Shown here: one piece after another, positions 33,130 through 44,966 of the stretch
Layout: every line of letters starts with the position of its first letter
Position numbering within the stretch: the stretch's first letter is position 1
NCBI RefSeq assembly: GCF_008831285.2
Contig: NC_045138.2
Coordinates: 33,143,934 to 33,203,933 of the forward strand
Length of the DNA stretch: 60,000 nt
DNA from: Nymphaea colorata
Lineage: Eukaryota > Streptophyta > Magnoliopsida > Nymphaeales > Nymphaeaceae
Direction of reading: 5' to 3'
Made by a program: the position numbers and the translations under genes
The notes under the pieces: generated by a model
Database searches by the model: none
What the model saw: only the letters and a program-made list of their open reading frames with translations
What the model was told of the DNA's origin: nothing

Positions 33130-33440
33130 AGCCTGGGTACCGGGCCGGGCTATTGCTGAGTACCCGGTACCTAGCCCGGTCGGGTATCAGGTTGGGCCCA
33201 CCGGGCCAGGCTGCTGATGAGTACCCGGTACCTAGCCCGATCGGGTCAAGGTCGGGTTGGGCCCGGGTCGGTCCAGCCCATTAATAATTTATAAAAAATA
33301 ATTTTTGTTCTTTTTCAAACTTAATAATATGTATTTTATAATAAAATATATTTTATATTATTAAAATAATTATTTTATAATTAAAATATACTTTTATTAT
33401 CAAACGGGCCTAACCGGGTCGGACCCAAGCTGGGTCATGC
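33130..33440. mobile_element. GC-rich ended repeat element with internal tandem duplication
   Basis: The left part holds two copies of a unit of about 63 bp containing GAGTACCCGGTACCTAGCCC. The middle is AT-rich, and the right end reads ACCGGGTCGGACCCAAGCTG. The ends are imperfect inverted repeats (AGCCTGGGTACCGG against AGCTTGGGTCCGAC). No coding region. It is likely a non-autonomous TIR element, of unknown superfamily. Confidence 0.4.
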
Positions 33441-34221
33441 TCCATACTTTAGGTATTCCTTATTGTTGCCCTTGTTAATTCGTCCTTAAGGTCAACTTTG
33501 AAATACAATCAAAGACCTTTTCACGATAAGAACATAAAATGGCACGTCATGCATTCGTTTGTGATTGACATTGTCATTTGCACACATTAATTTTCACTTT
33601 TGGGGGTGTATAAGATAGGGATAACAATAGTCTAGGAGCAGTTGATAAAGATAGAAGACACTGATGTAACTTAAGCAAGGAGTGGGTTAGAATAAATACT
33701 TTGATGGCAGAATGGCAAGTCAGTATGGGCAAATGCCCACAGGAAGCAGAACGTATTGCATGTCACCAAGAAGGAGATCAAAGTAATACGGAAGGAAAGT
33801 GAGCTCATCGTCATCCCGAAGGTACTGTCTTTTGTATGGTCGATCGGCCTTACGCACGATTGGGATAAAGGAAGTGAACAATATCGTAATGGATTAAGTT
33901 CACAATAAACCCTAAGATAACTTTCCCTACACCTATTTGCATCATTTTTGTTGACTTCGATATTCTGATTATAACTTGTGTAGAACTTAAAATAAGCTCA
34001 GATGGAACCCGATAAGATAGAGATAAGCTATAGTCTGCCTCCCAGGACGAGCATCGGTTATGACCAGAGAGATTTTTGACAAGCTCGTAAATGATAACAA
34101 ATTAAACTTTGATTTTGTTTAATGAAATCCTATTATTTAGAAATCAGTTTTTTAATTTAATTTGTAATTGCAAGTGTACCTGCAAATAGACCACGACAGT
34201 ACATATACATCGACGAGGGGA
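33441..34221. other. no recognised gene; contains a dispersed repeat shared with 55.26 kb
   Basis: About 33474-33545 (AATTCGTCCTTAAGGT... and CACGATAAGAACATAA) recurs at about 55266-55328. Nothing else was recognised. Confidence 0.4.
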
Positions 34222-34365
34222 GGGGCTGAGCACTGGGTAGTCCTCAATGTGCTTATAATAGTCGGCTATGAAATCAACGACTTGATGGGCTTGTTCACAG
34301 AATTCCTCCGAGTTCAGTAGGGTGGCACTTCCTTTGGCATCAATATTGGTGAGGAGGAGGCCCAT
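34222..34365 (-). pseudogene. 5' fragment of aromatic-L-amino-acid/tyrosine decarboxylase
   Basis: From the ATG at 34365, 48 residues match the start of plant tyrosine/tryptophan decarboxylases: LNSEEFCEQAHQVVDFIADY followed by YKHIEDYPVLSP. The match then ends abruptly in PSPRRCICTVVV and an unrelated tail. The catalytic core (PLP lysine and substrate loop) is absent from the window, so this is an exon-1 fragment. It shares the YKHIEDYPVLSP part with the fragment at 31540, so at least two partial copies exist. The open frame that continues past the match is accidental. Confidence 0.8.
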
Positions 34366-35548
34366 GTCAAAATAGAGTAAGAAAGAAACACAAGAGTAGC
34401 ATTAAGGATGATGGTGGAGTGGTAGCGGTGGAGTGGTAGTGAGGGGCTTCGGCGGAGGGAGAGATACATATAGATAAACCAGCCTGGTCTAAGGCCGATG
34501 GTAAACAAATTGTTGTGTTGGATCACTTTCATGTAAAGGACCGGATCCAAACAAAAACAAAAGGAAAGCACCGCTTGATAGATTAAATTTGAAAATATAA
34601 ATAAAAAAGTTGAAAGAGAAGGGGGGCTGATTTCTTTTGAGTGCGTTGGGCTCTTGGGCTTTTTCTTCTAGTTGTTATTGAAGAGAGAGAAAGAGAGAGA
34701 GGGAGAGTTCTTGTTTTCTATTATTTTTTTAAATCATTAAAGAGATCTAAAATAGAGAAAAAGAGATCACCTCATGTGGAGGATCCAGATTCTTGACGAC
34801 CCCTTGACAGTATGGCTTGATCACCTCCAAATGTAAAAATGTAATTATTTAGTGTGGAGAGAAAGGATCACATTTGGCGACATGAAATGAAAACATGTCG
34901 AATCAGGGAAAAAGAAAAGGAATTGAAATCCGTAGAATTAGTAGCTAGGACAACAGCAAACAAATAAGCGACCCACCCTTGTTCGGCTATACGTCTAAAC
35001 TGTGGCCGAACAAGAAAGAGCAAATGAGGGTACCAATATATAACAAAAAAAATTCCAACAAACCGGCCAATCAAATGATACTCATGTTCCACGCAAAGAG
35101 AATAAAATTTTCACGATGGATCGGATTTTAAAGCATTCAGACTCACATATTACTTCGGTTAGTCCGTTCAACACCAAGAGATGTTCCGTACCTCTTTTGA
35201 CCAAATCTATCATTCTTTCTGATCGACTTTCAATTTTGCACTAGCAAGTTCGTAGAGTGAACGTTCCACTAATTCCTTAAGTTCAATCAGCAAACTCGAG
35301 AAAATAATAGTGGCGATCACACTAATCGAAAACTAACCACCCACTCGGATGTGAGTAGTGCACCATACACTCGGATATACTGCATAACGGATATATATTG
35401 TGGGTGCACAGAAAAATTGCATGACCTAAAATTTTCTTTTCATAGAATGCGTTGGGCTCCCGGTAGAAAAGTTTTCATTTTATCGGTTTCATTTGTTTAA
35501 TGGTCAATGCGTGGCTTCAGTTGTGTCAATATCCACAAGTTCAAGAGG
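34366..35548. other. no recognised gene; short GA repeat near 34680-34706
   Basis: The first 150 bp would be the 5' flank of the decarboxylase fragment. The rest shows no gene or repeat that I recognise. Confidence 0.35.
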
Positions 35549-35800
35549 ATCACTACAACCAGTCCTGATTTTTTTACCACGGCAATACCTTCCGCCAGAA
35601 ACACTTAGGTCGTCGCCACTAGAGACACTAAGGTCGTCGCCACAAACAATGGCCACAACCTCTGGCTTGTCAACCAAGGTCTCCTAGGCAAAAGGTGGTT
35701 AGTGAGAAAAATTTCTTGCGACTACTTAATCCGTCGCCAATTGATATTTAGAAAAAAAAAATCAAAATCAGAAAAGGAAATCAACGCAGGTTGTTGTAGA
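35549..35800. mobile_element. possible CACTA-like short element
   Basis: This begins CACTACAACCAGTCC, a CACTA-type terminus, and contains repeated GTCGTCGCCACTA/GTCGTCGCCACAA strings. About 240 bp later GGTTGTTGTAGA may be a damaged right terminus. There is no transposase. Weak support. Confidence 0.3.
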
Positions 35801-37136
35801 ATTCCCGTTGTTGTAAATCGGCAGGAGCAAGAGAGAGAGAGAGAAAACAGGCCCCAAAACAGAGGGCCTTTTGGTCAACCTTCACGGAAATGAAAGAGAG
35901 AGAGAGATGCTTGTACCTGAGCTGCCAGCTCGCCGATGGACAATCTACTTACCCCTCTCCGCCTACTGGTGGTGGTCTGCTGCCGCCATGGGTGCCTATG
36001 AGACTGTATTGTCTGTGAATGACATATTCAAGCATAAGTGTTTATTTTTCTTAAAAAAGATGGTATCGTCCAACCATAAACTTCATACTAGATATCGATC
36101 CAAATGAAGGCATATCCAACCCATTGAAATATCAAACAGAACCGATCAATGCCAGACCCTCAATACAATTTAAGAAGAACAAGTTATTTTCATATGTGAC
36201 AAGACGGGAATACTTAAAAAACTGATTTTCATAAAAAAACAAATGCTTATCAATGGGCATGTCATCAATTGTGTAGTCCATGAATTTTGAATACCACTAG
36301 CATGAACAAGATCTATACATGTGCACATCTAGTTAGCAGAAAAACAACTACAGATAAATTACATGGTTGTAAAGAAAGTACTTAAAACTTACAAGGGGAT
36401 TCCCATCCTCACCTAGGGTCTACAACTTCTAGCACCTTATCATCTTAAATTGAATCTACAGCCTTGTCGTCCAATCCACACAGCTTATTAAAAACTAAGG
36501 TAAGTGGAACACATAGATGTTGTCGTCAGTGTAACAGCATCAATGACTTGCTCCTTGTGCTCCCCAAACCAGTTTTGGTAAGAATCACCAATGACCACCT
36601 TTCCTCCCAACAACAGTCTTAATCAGTTTCATCAAAATCTCATTGTAAAACAAATTGGTTAGGGTGCTCATTTGGTGAATTGGTTGATTCAATGACTCAA
36701 TCAGTTGGGTGCCACAAGAATTGAAGCACTAGCTTCACATCAACAAATACATGTTTTTCAATACTTGTGCACGTGTCTTTATACTTGGGTATGAGTAGAG
36801 AGAGAGACACATGTTCATGACAGAAACCTAACCTGAGTCATATCTTCCATATGCTTTAAACCACAACAAACATTATGCATTAAACCAGAACGAACATAAA
36901 AAGAAAAGGCATATATTGTTCTTGGAAAATATATATATATATCACTGTTCACCTTCTAGTTCATCATCCTGGGCCTTACTTACAACAGCAACATCTGGAT
37001 AACATCAAAAACCAATAACAGATCTTAAAACAAGCTTTCCATGACATTCTGAAATAAGTGTTAGCTATTTTCATGCCTAAAGAACTTGCATTCTAATATA
37101 TTTTGGACTAACCTCAGCCCACCTTCTTTTCCACAT
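35801..37136. other. no recognised gene
   Basis: Includes short GA runs near 35834 and 35895 and an AT run near 36930. No coding similarity found. Confidence 0.35.
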
Positions 37137-37315
37137 GTCTGTTATGGGAAGGGGAAGAACTGGATTAAAAGCAATAGCCTCAATCGACAAGGAGGAGGTC
37201 GAAGAGCCAGCCTTAAATGAAAATAGCATCAATGAGAAAAGACTCAATAATATCATGATTTTCCCCCAATGCAGGCTACTATCTTGATTTGTGGATAAAC
37301 AAACACATACTAGTC
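37137..37315. repeat. dispersed repeat E, copy at 37.1 kb
   Basis: This matches 55357-55514 at high similarity (for example GTTATGGGAAGGGGAAGAAC and AGCAATAGCCTCAATCGAC). In both places it lies close to copies of the larger repeat blocks, so it is probably part of the same composite element. Confidence 0.75.
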
Positions 37316-37539
37316 AAAATATCCATAACATTCAACTAACATGACACAAGAAGAAACTGAATACTAACCTGGTTCAAAACTATGAGGAACCCATCTGTCG
37401 AAGCAAAGGCATGGGTTGCTAGTTGGTGATGATGAAGAATAACTCCACCCCATTTTGCAAAACCATACATATATTAGATGAACCCAGGAACAAAACTCAT
37501 GCAAGTTCAAAGGATAGAACTTTTCAAAAATGTCACAGT

Positions 37540-39460
37540 TCAAAATCGACCAATTCTTTTGAAAACATATAAGAGATCTTCCATGACAGCCTCAACCCTA
37601 AGTCTAGGTTATGTTGAAAAACAGGTTGAAGGCATTTCAACGGGCTGAAGACACTCGGTTAAGATGGAATAATGGGTCAGGTTCCCAAATGATCTGCCTC
37701 TCCTAAGACAGAGGAAAAGATGGACAAATGGTCACATTGCATAAGTGAACTAGGTTTGAAGAGTTTCACCAATTCCATTAACGGACTAGTAGTTCGTTAA
37801 TGAATGGCAAACACCTTTCAAGACCAAAGGGTATTGGTTAATTCCTCTTATGCCTAAAAAACCTCGAAACATAACAAAACATGTCAAGTTTTTACTTTGA
37901 AATAGTTCAAAATTATCAATTTAACTCATAAGCTTGAGTGCTCGTGTTGTGCAAATAAATATGTCATTTTTTTACCCATAGTACCGTACAAGGATTAGGA
38001 TCCATTTCACATCAATGTTGTTGAATCTCTAGAAGGGATAACTTTCAATTTCCAAAATGTGAACATAAAGGAATCATCCTCGACATCTTAGGTAATCAAG
38101 AAAAGGAGCAGATATTGACCCCAAAAACACACATCCACGAAAGACTGTCACATTTAATTCCTGCGAGTTCAGCCTTCATGTCTTTCATCTCTTGGCAGAC
38201 ACCTTTTGTTTTTTTTTCTTTTTTTTTTTTCTTTTGCATTCAGCTTTTTGCCTTTTGACTTTTTTTTCTTTTGATTTTTTTTTTAGGCCGACCTTCACCT
38301 TTGAGGGAATACCTCACCACCTCAAAGGCTACTACGAAGCTCCACTGCTTTGGTGGTTATGTGTAGCTTTGTCACGCGTCCAACCCGCTTCACCTTACGG
38401 GTTTTCGACGAGCCAAAGGTTCGTAAATCTTTATCTTCGCGAAATAGACATAAATCAACTTTATGCCTACCCGGTACTCTTGATTACTGACTCAGAAGAA
38501 CAACTACACAAGCCCCGAGCCTATCTCTCAACACTCATTTTGCAACCTGCCAAGATCTTACAAAGCATTGTGGCTTCTCTCTCAGTATATTTTCATGCCA
38601 AATCCTTGAAAATGTTTGAACACCAGAGTCAATATCATTTCCTAATCTTCACTTTCTCAGCTTCATAGGATTTTTCCTTAATGTTCAGATCCAGGATTTT
38701 TTCAACTTTCCTCTTCCATTGATTGACAACAAAAACTTGAAATTTTCTCCTACTCGGGAAGATACTAAGAGTAAAGCAAAGACATATCATTGTGAGAGAA
38801 GACATTTTAAAAATGTTTTTAAACAAAATTAAAATTTTTTCCTTTTACAAACGTTCTTGACATCAAATGGTATATCACCAGGAGGCATGAACTATGTTCT
38901 CTAAAGAGAGGGGTGAATGCGAAACAAGATGGGTAGGCTGAGTAGAAGAACAAACTTCACCAACTTTAGGTTGACTTAAGGATGACAAGTTCTCATAAAT
39001 GTTAGGTCAGCAACTGATTGAAAGTTTTGCAAGAGGTTTAGGTTAATTTCTTCTCTTTCCTTAAAATCATTAGGGAAATGATGATGACAACTATGGGATT
39101 GGACACTATTAGACTCTGAATGTAAGGTTGTCTGCAGAAAGCAAAAGTAAAAATGTGTTCGGATATAGAACAAAGGCAGACTTTTCGATTTCTGACTGGT
39201 TCACAAATCTGGGTTAAAAAGACATTATATTGTAAAGAGACGATATGAAAACTAAGGATTTTTTATCTACAGAAGAAGGGGATTTTAGAAAACCAAAATT
39301 CTGAATTTTTTGAACAATTTTGGTATTTTTTGTATTTTTTTTTCTGAATTTCTGTACAAAGTAGAACATAATAAAAGTTCTCAAAAACAATTTTTCCTAA
39401 TTAAACTATTAAAGGTCAATAAAAATCACAGAAAATTCAAAAAACTATAATCACATGCAA
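37540..39460. repeat. dispersed repeat block A2, copy at 37.5 kb
   Basis: This aligns in order with 53290-55060. It contains a 158-codon plus-strand frame at 38192-38668 (EIDINQLYAYPVLLITDSEE is part of it). The equivalent frame at 54163-54405 shares about 80 residues, but most differences change the amino acid, so the frame does not look conserved as protein. No transposase or retroelement domain was recognised. It is probably part of an unclassified transposable element. Confidence 0.75.
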
Positions 39461-41580
39461 GAAGATGAAAACACAAAATGCTTGCACCCAAAGTGAACAT
39501 ACAATACCCAAGCACACAGGGCAACAAAGCAACTCACTTCTTGTAATGGACCATGGACCTTCATCATATTCCCAAATGTTTCTACGACAATTAATTTGGG
39601 CTGCATAAAGAGGAAACATTTTTTGACAATAAGACTGTCTTAGACAAGTGCGGTCCACCAATTAAGAAGAAAAGGAAGAAAAAGAGGAAAAAAAAACATA
39701 CCAGACAACGACTGTTGAAGCCTGTCTACAACAATGCGCTGCCTCATTGAGCCTTCCCTTGCTCATGACAAATTTGACCCGCCATCAGCAAAATTAGGTC
39801 ACAAGTCATAACTGCAAATACAAGAAAAGCAGAATTATAAGAAAGATCTAAGCAATATTTAGAACTAGGCAAGGATAGGAGAAGAAACCACACAAAACAA
39901 AAACCAATAATGTCATTAATGCTAGGAAGTACAATGGACAGGCCCAAATATAACTAAACAGATAAAAGTATTTAGCAACAAACAAAGAAAAACGACAACG
40001 CATGAAAGTCCGATATTCATATGACATCCATGTTGTAAGCAGACCCCTCTCCAAAGCACGCTAGTTAATGGCTGGAAGGTGTTGCTGTGACCAATAGGCC
40101 ACAGGCTGACAGCAACAATTTTGGTTGCATTCCAATCTTAGCCTATAGTGAGATGATCACATATGCAATAATGCACTGATTTTAACAATATGCAGTCTTT
40201 TTTACTTTGATATCATACAACCCAATAGTATTTTACTGAATTTATGTTAACATTTAAATATGAAAACGGCTTTCTAATAAAAAATTTCAAAATTTTTCGA
40301 AAAAGCATCCAACAGATCGTAACAACCCAAAACAAATGCATTAGAATGAGATCAGGAGCAAAGACTGAAAAGTCATCCATACTGATTGAAATGGAATGCA
40401 ATCAGTGACGGAGCCACATCTGCTACTGGAGCAAATGCTAGTGACTGAGCATGGCCAGTACCTAACAACGGAGTCACAGGCGAGAAACGCTGTGAGAACC
40501 ATTTCAGTATTTAAAAATTAAGAATTTAAGAGACGATTTAATAATCACAAAAGGGAAGAGGAGCAGAAAGAAGACTACAAGGAATCATCTTTTTATCATC
40601 AGTTTAACCATACTTCCAGCTTCAATGAGGTCTCTAATAAAATAATTCCTGCTTCAATGAACACGAACACATGTGCTAAACATTGAAGATGAGCAGGGAC
40701 TAATCCTCAAAAAATTTTCAACTATTGAAACCGCTCTGGCTCTTGCATGGGTGCAAAATAAAGAGGTGCATGGTGAAGAATTTTTTGAATGAAGGGTCAC
40801 AACCAGTGAAGCTTGCAGCACACGTTCTCCGACAAAATTAACAATTCTGTAAATTCAATTACCTATTAGTATATGAAACTTGTCCAACTTGGCAAATCCT
40901 ATGTGGGGCTCAAAGTGAAGGGAGCCAAGAGCTTTATGATATAATATGACATGTTTCTATACGGAGGAGATGGAAGTGGCCAGACTTAAAAGAGGAGAGG
41001 GTTTGGAAAGAGGAGGGCAGCCGGATGCATAGCTGGGTCTGTCTCTGCAAATCGGCCATTTGTCTGAACCTCAAGGACAACCCTTACCGTCGTGCGCGAG
41101 CAAGCTAATGAGTACAGTGATCATATGTTCCTCAAATACAGAAAAGGCAACAAAGATCCAATGAATTTTGGCCACTGTAAGATATTCAATGACTCAATCA
41201 GTTGGACTTAGAACAAATATCAACTTTTTCAAAGATAAAGCATATCTAAAACGACCGTCCCTATGTTAAAAGGGCGAAGAAGACCTGCGATTTGGGGAAA
41301 CACAGGCAGGAAACACAGGCAGTTTGGAAATAAAATGCGATAGAAAGAGGCAAGCCTGCGCCGTACCTCGACAGAGATGAGGAAGAGGAGCTGATGCAGA
41401 CGTGCGGCACGAGAATGAGCAGCCGCATGCGGGAGATCTTCTGTGAGAGGAAGACGAGCCTTCTCCACGGGCAAGGGCAAAAAAAAGAAATTATGTCGCG
41501 CTGAAGAAGGAAAGAGGGCGGGTAGGGCACGATAAACCTTCCCTCTCAACAAACTTTCAAAATAGACCCAAATATTATGT
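39461..41580. other. no recognised gene; weak exon-like segments on the minus strand
   Basis: On the minus strand a segment after TATTTGCAG at about 39811 reads REGSMRQRIVVDRLQQSLS with two upstream stops. A segment after TTTATGCAG at about 39602 reads PKLIVVETFGNMMKVHGPLQ. A GC-richer stretch at 41240-41560 could be a first exon (MRLLILVPHVCISSSSSS, followed by a donor-like site). I cannot name a family, and the stops suggest a relic at best. Confidence 0.25.
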
Positions 41581-41639
41581 AGTATTTAAAACACACACTT
41601 TAGTTTAAAAAATTTCATAAACTGCCCTTTTAAAAAGTT

Positions 41640-42115
41640 ACGGTCGAAACGGAGGGACTCACCGTGCATATGGGATGTCTGAAGCAACAAGGGATTTGTG
41701 GGAACTATGGAGCATGGTTTCTTGTCATCCTCTTGCTCGCCCATCAGAAGTGGATCCTGCCCGAAAGTTGGAGTGGGAGAACTTTCAAAGATCATCTGAA
41801 TACAATTCATTTGGAAGTTCCTAATGGGGATTACGTGATTGAGTATGCTGACTGCTGATGATTATCATGGATATGAAGGCAATCGATAGACATCTTGCTT
41901 TGTTCATCAAGTGTTTGATCCGGTGTTCAGTTTCAAGGAAAGGAACAAACGAAGGTCAAGATCAAGGGGAATGAGGTCACGTGGTCAACAATGGGAAGAT
42001 GCATCAGGTCCACCTGAAGATACCAGTGGTTTTGTTAGGCCTCGTTTTTCTGCCAAGCCAGGACGATCTGGCCAAACTGGGTCCTTTGGTTTAATATTTT
42101 TTTGTTGAGGTGTCT
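41640..42115 (+). pseudogene. frame-broken coding-like fragment with RS-rich part
   Basis: Plus-strand pieces in successive frames read MSEATRDLWELWSMVSCHPL, then NGDYVIEYAD, then FDPVFSFKERNKRRSRSRGM and on through QQWEDASGPPEDTSGFVRPR. Stops and frame changes interrupt them near 41812-41905. A later segment after a TGACAG acceptor at about 42534 reads SRRRHRSPVQDN and stops. The composition is coding-like and part is Arg/Ser-rich, as in splicing-related proteins, but I do not recognise the gene. A decayed gene copy is the simplest reading. Confidence 0.35.
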
Positions 42116-43384
42116 GTAATTGTCTCCTATTAAACATCTAAATTTTGTCTCCTCTTTGTTTTTGTTTTTGTGATAAAGCACGTTATTCAACCTTTTTTCT
42201 TTAGAGAATATACAAAGAACTAAATGGTCTTCAGGCTGGCAATTTTGTTGAAGGTATCTCTTTTTTAAAAGCCAAAAGAAGGGTACTCTCTCTGTAAACA
42301 TGAAGCTTGTGCAGGTAGACTTGCTCATGATTCCAAAAAATTGTGATGTGCCAAGGATCCATATTAATGTAAATTTTATTTTCACCCAAACACAGAATTT
42401 GCTTGCATGGTGTTCATTTATTGTCCAGCTTGGTTGTCAAACATGGAAGTAGATTTGTTGCTCCAACTCTATGACCTGCCTTCTGCTACTATCTTCATCT
42501 GCATTATACCTGAAATGTTCGCTATTGGTGACAGGTCGAGGAGGAGACATCGTTCTCCGGTTCAAGACAACTAGTCCATTATGGGCACGTTAATTGTGAC
42601 TTCTATTATATGTTTCTGTACATCCATGATGTTCATATGGCTGTAAATTTAACAGATGTTTAGTTTTCTTGAAATTTCTTTTGCAATTGCATTGTTGCTC
42701 CGTGCAGGCATGAAAAATTTATTATTCTGACTGGCACATTGTTTGATAGTTGGACAAGCTTACTTATTTCATGAGTCTAATAATGCCTAAATTATCAAGC
42801 CGAACGGGTTGATCATGGACAGGATGTGCCTAGTTTGCTAGTCGTAACAACAATTTCGTTGGAACTCTTCGTTTATTTTACTTTGTAAACGTTTGAGTAT
42901 GCATTTAAGGTTATGAATAAATGGTTTCTGACTCCTAGTAATTCATTATCTCTGTAGCAATTTTATTTCTGAATCGAATCTTAAAGCCAAATGGTTAAGA
43001 TATTCGGTAAATCCAATTGGCATTGGAATCTTTTGTGAATCGAATTTGATGAAAAAATAATTTTAAAACAATAAATAAATAAAAAATTAAAAATACCAAA
43101 ACAAGAGAAAGACTAAAAATAGTATAAAGGCGCAAATGCTTAAGAAAAAAAAAAAGTATAGAACACAACATCAATACACAGATTACACCGTGTCATACTT
43201 GCCTGCTCATGGATGGTCAGTTCCCCTGCATTGATCTGATCCAGGTCGAATGTGAAACTAAAATAATTATCCAACTTCCTTACACGCTGGTCTCTACCAC
43301 AACGCGACTCGTGTTTACCGTCGGCTTCCCGTCGGAAAACAGATCGTATGTGGATCTGAACCATATCAGAACTGTATCCAATCC
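42116..43384. other. no recognised gene
   Basis: AT-rich. Apart from the small segment at 42534 described with the preceding entry, nothing was recognised. Confidence 0.35.
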
Positions 43385-44130
43385 GTTTAACTTATTTGGC
43401 GGGAAAATCCGTTGGGTTCCAACGTGCATATAAAAGGGGTTCACCACCCAACCGAGGGCGTTGGACCTTTCGTTTCTGCAGCGCGCGAAAGAGTAAAAGA
43501 AAAACAGCCAAAGAAGCGAGAAAAATTCTTCTGCGCTTCGTTCGATCTTGGGCGGTCCGTCTTCTGTAGGAGTGATGTACTCGATCAAGTATGACAGCAA
43601 CCCACTCTTCTCCGCCAGCCTCGAATCTCACGGTCATCCGAATTTTTTCTTCATATTCTTTTTTCTTTTTCCTCGGATCTCACGGTCATCCGAATTTTTT
43701 CCTTGCACGTTGTTTTCGCAGAAGTGACGAAACGGCGGGGTCATTCCATTGACGGTGAAACAGATAAACCCTGTGCATAACCTGTCTGATGATAATTCAA
43801 AGCAGGAAAGGCAGTTTGGGTTCCACCGTATTCATATAAAATGTGTTCACCACGGCATCCACCAATAGCAATCAATTTGAGGCTTAGGGTTTGGTTTCTA
43901 CAGCTCGGGAAAGAGAAAAAGCAGCGGAAGAGGAGCGAAAAATATTATTCCGGCTTGTCTACGTTCAAGGTGATCGTGGAATCCTTGTCACCCAAAACTG
44001 GTCCAGTCCTCCGATCTCACGGTCATCACTGTCTTTTGAGTCGGGAATTGATCTGAATCGTTTCTTGCACGTTGTATCGCAGAAGCGAGGAAATGGCAAG
44101 GTCATTCTGTTCACTATGAAACTGTACGAG
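43385..44130 (+). promoter_or_regulatory. tandemly duplicated promoter-like region
   Basis: Two related units of about 0.35-0.4 kb follow each other (43385-43790 and about 43800-44130). Each has TGGGTTCCA, a TATA box (TATAAAA at 43429 and 43835) followed by GTTCACCAC, then purine-rich GAAAGAG and AGCGARAAA sequence, GATCTCACGGTCATC, and CTTGCACGTTGT followed by CGCAGAAG. A further 30-bp piece (CTCACGGTCATCCGAATTTT) is duplicated at about 43627 and 43679. They lie upstream of the RPA2 relic in the same orientation and could be its former promoter and leader, but no first exon linking the two was found. Confidence 0.4.
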
Positions 44131-44966
44131 GTTTCTTCAGATTTTCCTCCTCTTTCTGTAAGATCGTTTTCATCGATTCACTTTTCTTGGGACTTCTGCT
44201 TTAGTTGTTCTTTTCCCTGTTTCGTTTTCTAGGTTGTCTTTTTTTCATTTATTAGGTCATAATTTGAAATAGCATTCGCTCTCTTATTCTGGAAGAACAT
44301 AGTTTATTATGAAAGAAAAACACCTTTCATGAATCTAAAAATCTGTAGATCGCAGTTTCTTTTTTAAAATTTTATTTATTATACTAATTGTTGCATGCAG
44401 TCGCAGAGTATGTTGGCATGTTGATAGTACCTATACATTTTTTGGCTGAGTTATTAACTTGAAACTTTTACGCCCTCTGTTGTTCTCACTAAAACCCTAT
44501 CCGCTTGGTGCTTTAAATTTCCTTTTTGGAATTTGGTCAAGAGATGTAGTTTTGAAGTTAATCTATTTCCGGCTTACGGTTCACATGCTTCTAAATCTGG
44601 TCAGGAAACCTAACTACGATTTGATCCGGCTCATAAATCAAGGTTAATAACTAAAATTTGGTCAAGTGACTACCCACCGTGACCATTCATCGTCGGCAAT
44701 CAAGGGTCTGTTCATCTTGCAAGAAGCTAGTCAGATGTTCAGCTATATATTTCATTGAATTAAGTTATGAACCTTTCACCCCGGGGTTGGGCATTCTATG
44801 AACGTCAATCAAATGCTACCACTTGCTCTGGCTTTTCTGTCTGAATTTACTTTTACTGCATGAGGTTGGGTGCGGGAAGGCCCATCTGTCTTGAAGTTTT
44901 ATGACGTATCCTTTCTGGTTCTCATCTATTTGTTGCACTACTTACTTAAATTACATTGCTTGGAAG

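Noticed and set aside
43140-43637. Overlapping frames of 60-106 codons on both strands
   Set aside because: They fall in promoter-like duplicated sequence, differ between the two units, and have no domain.
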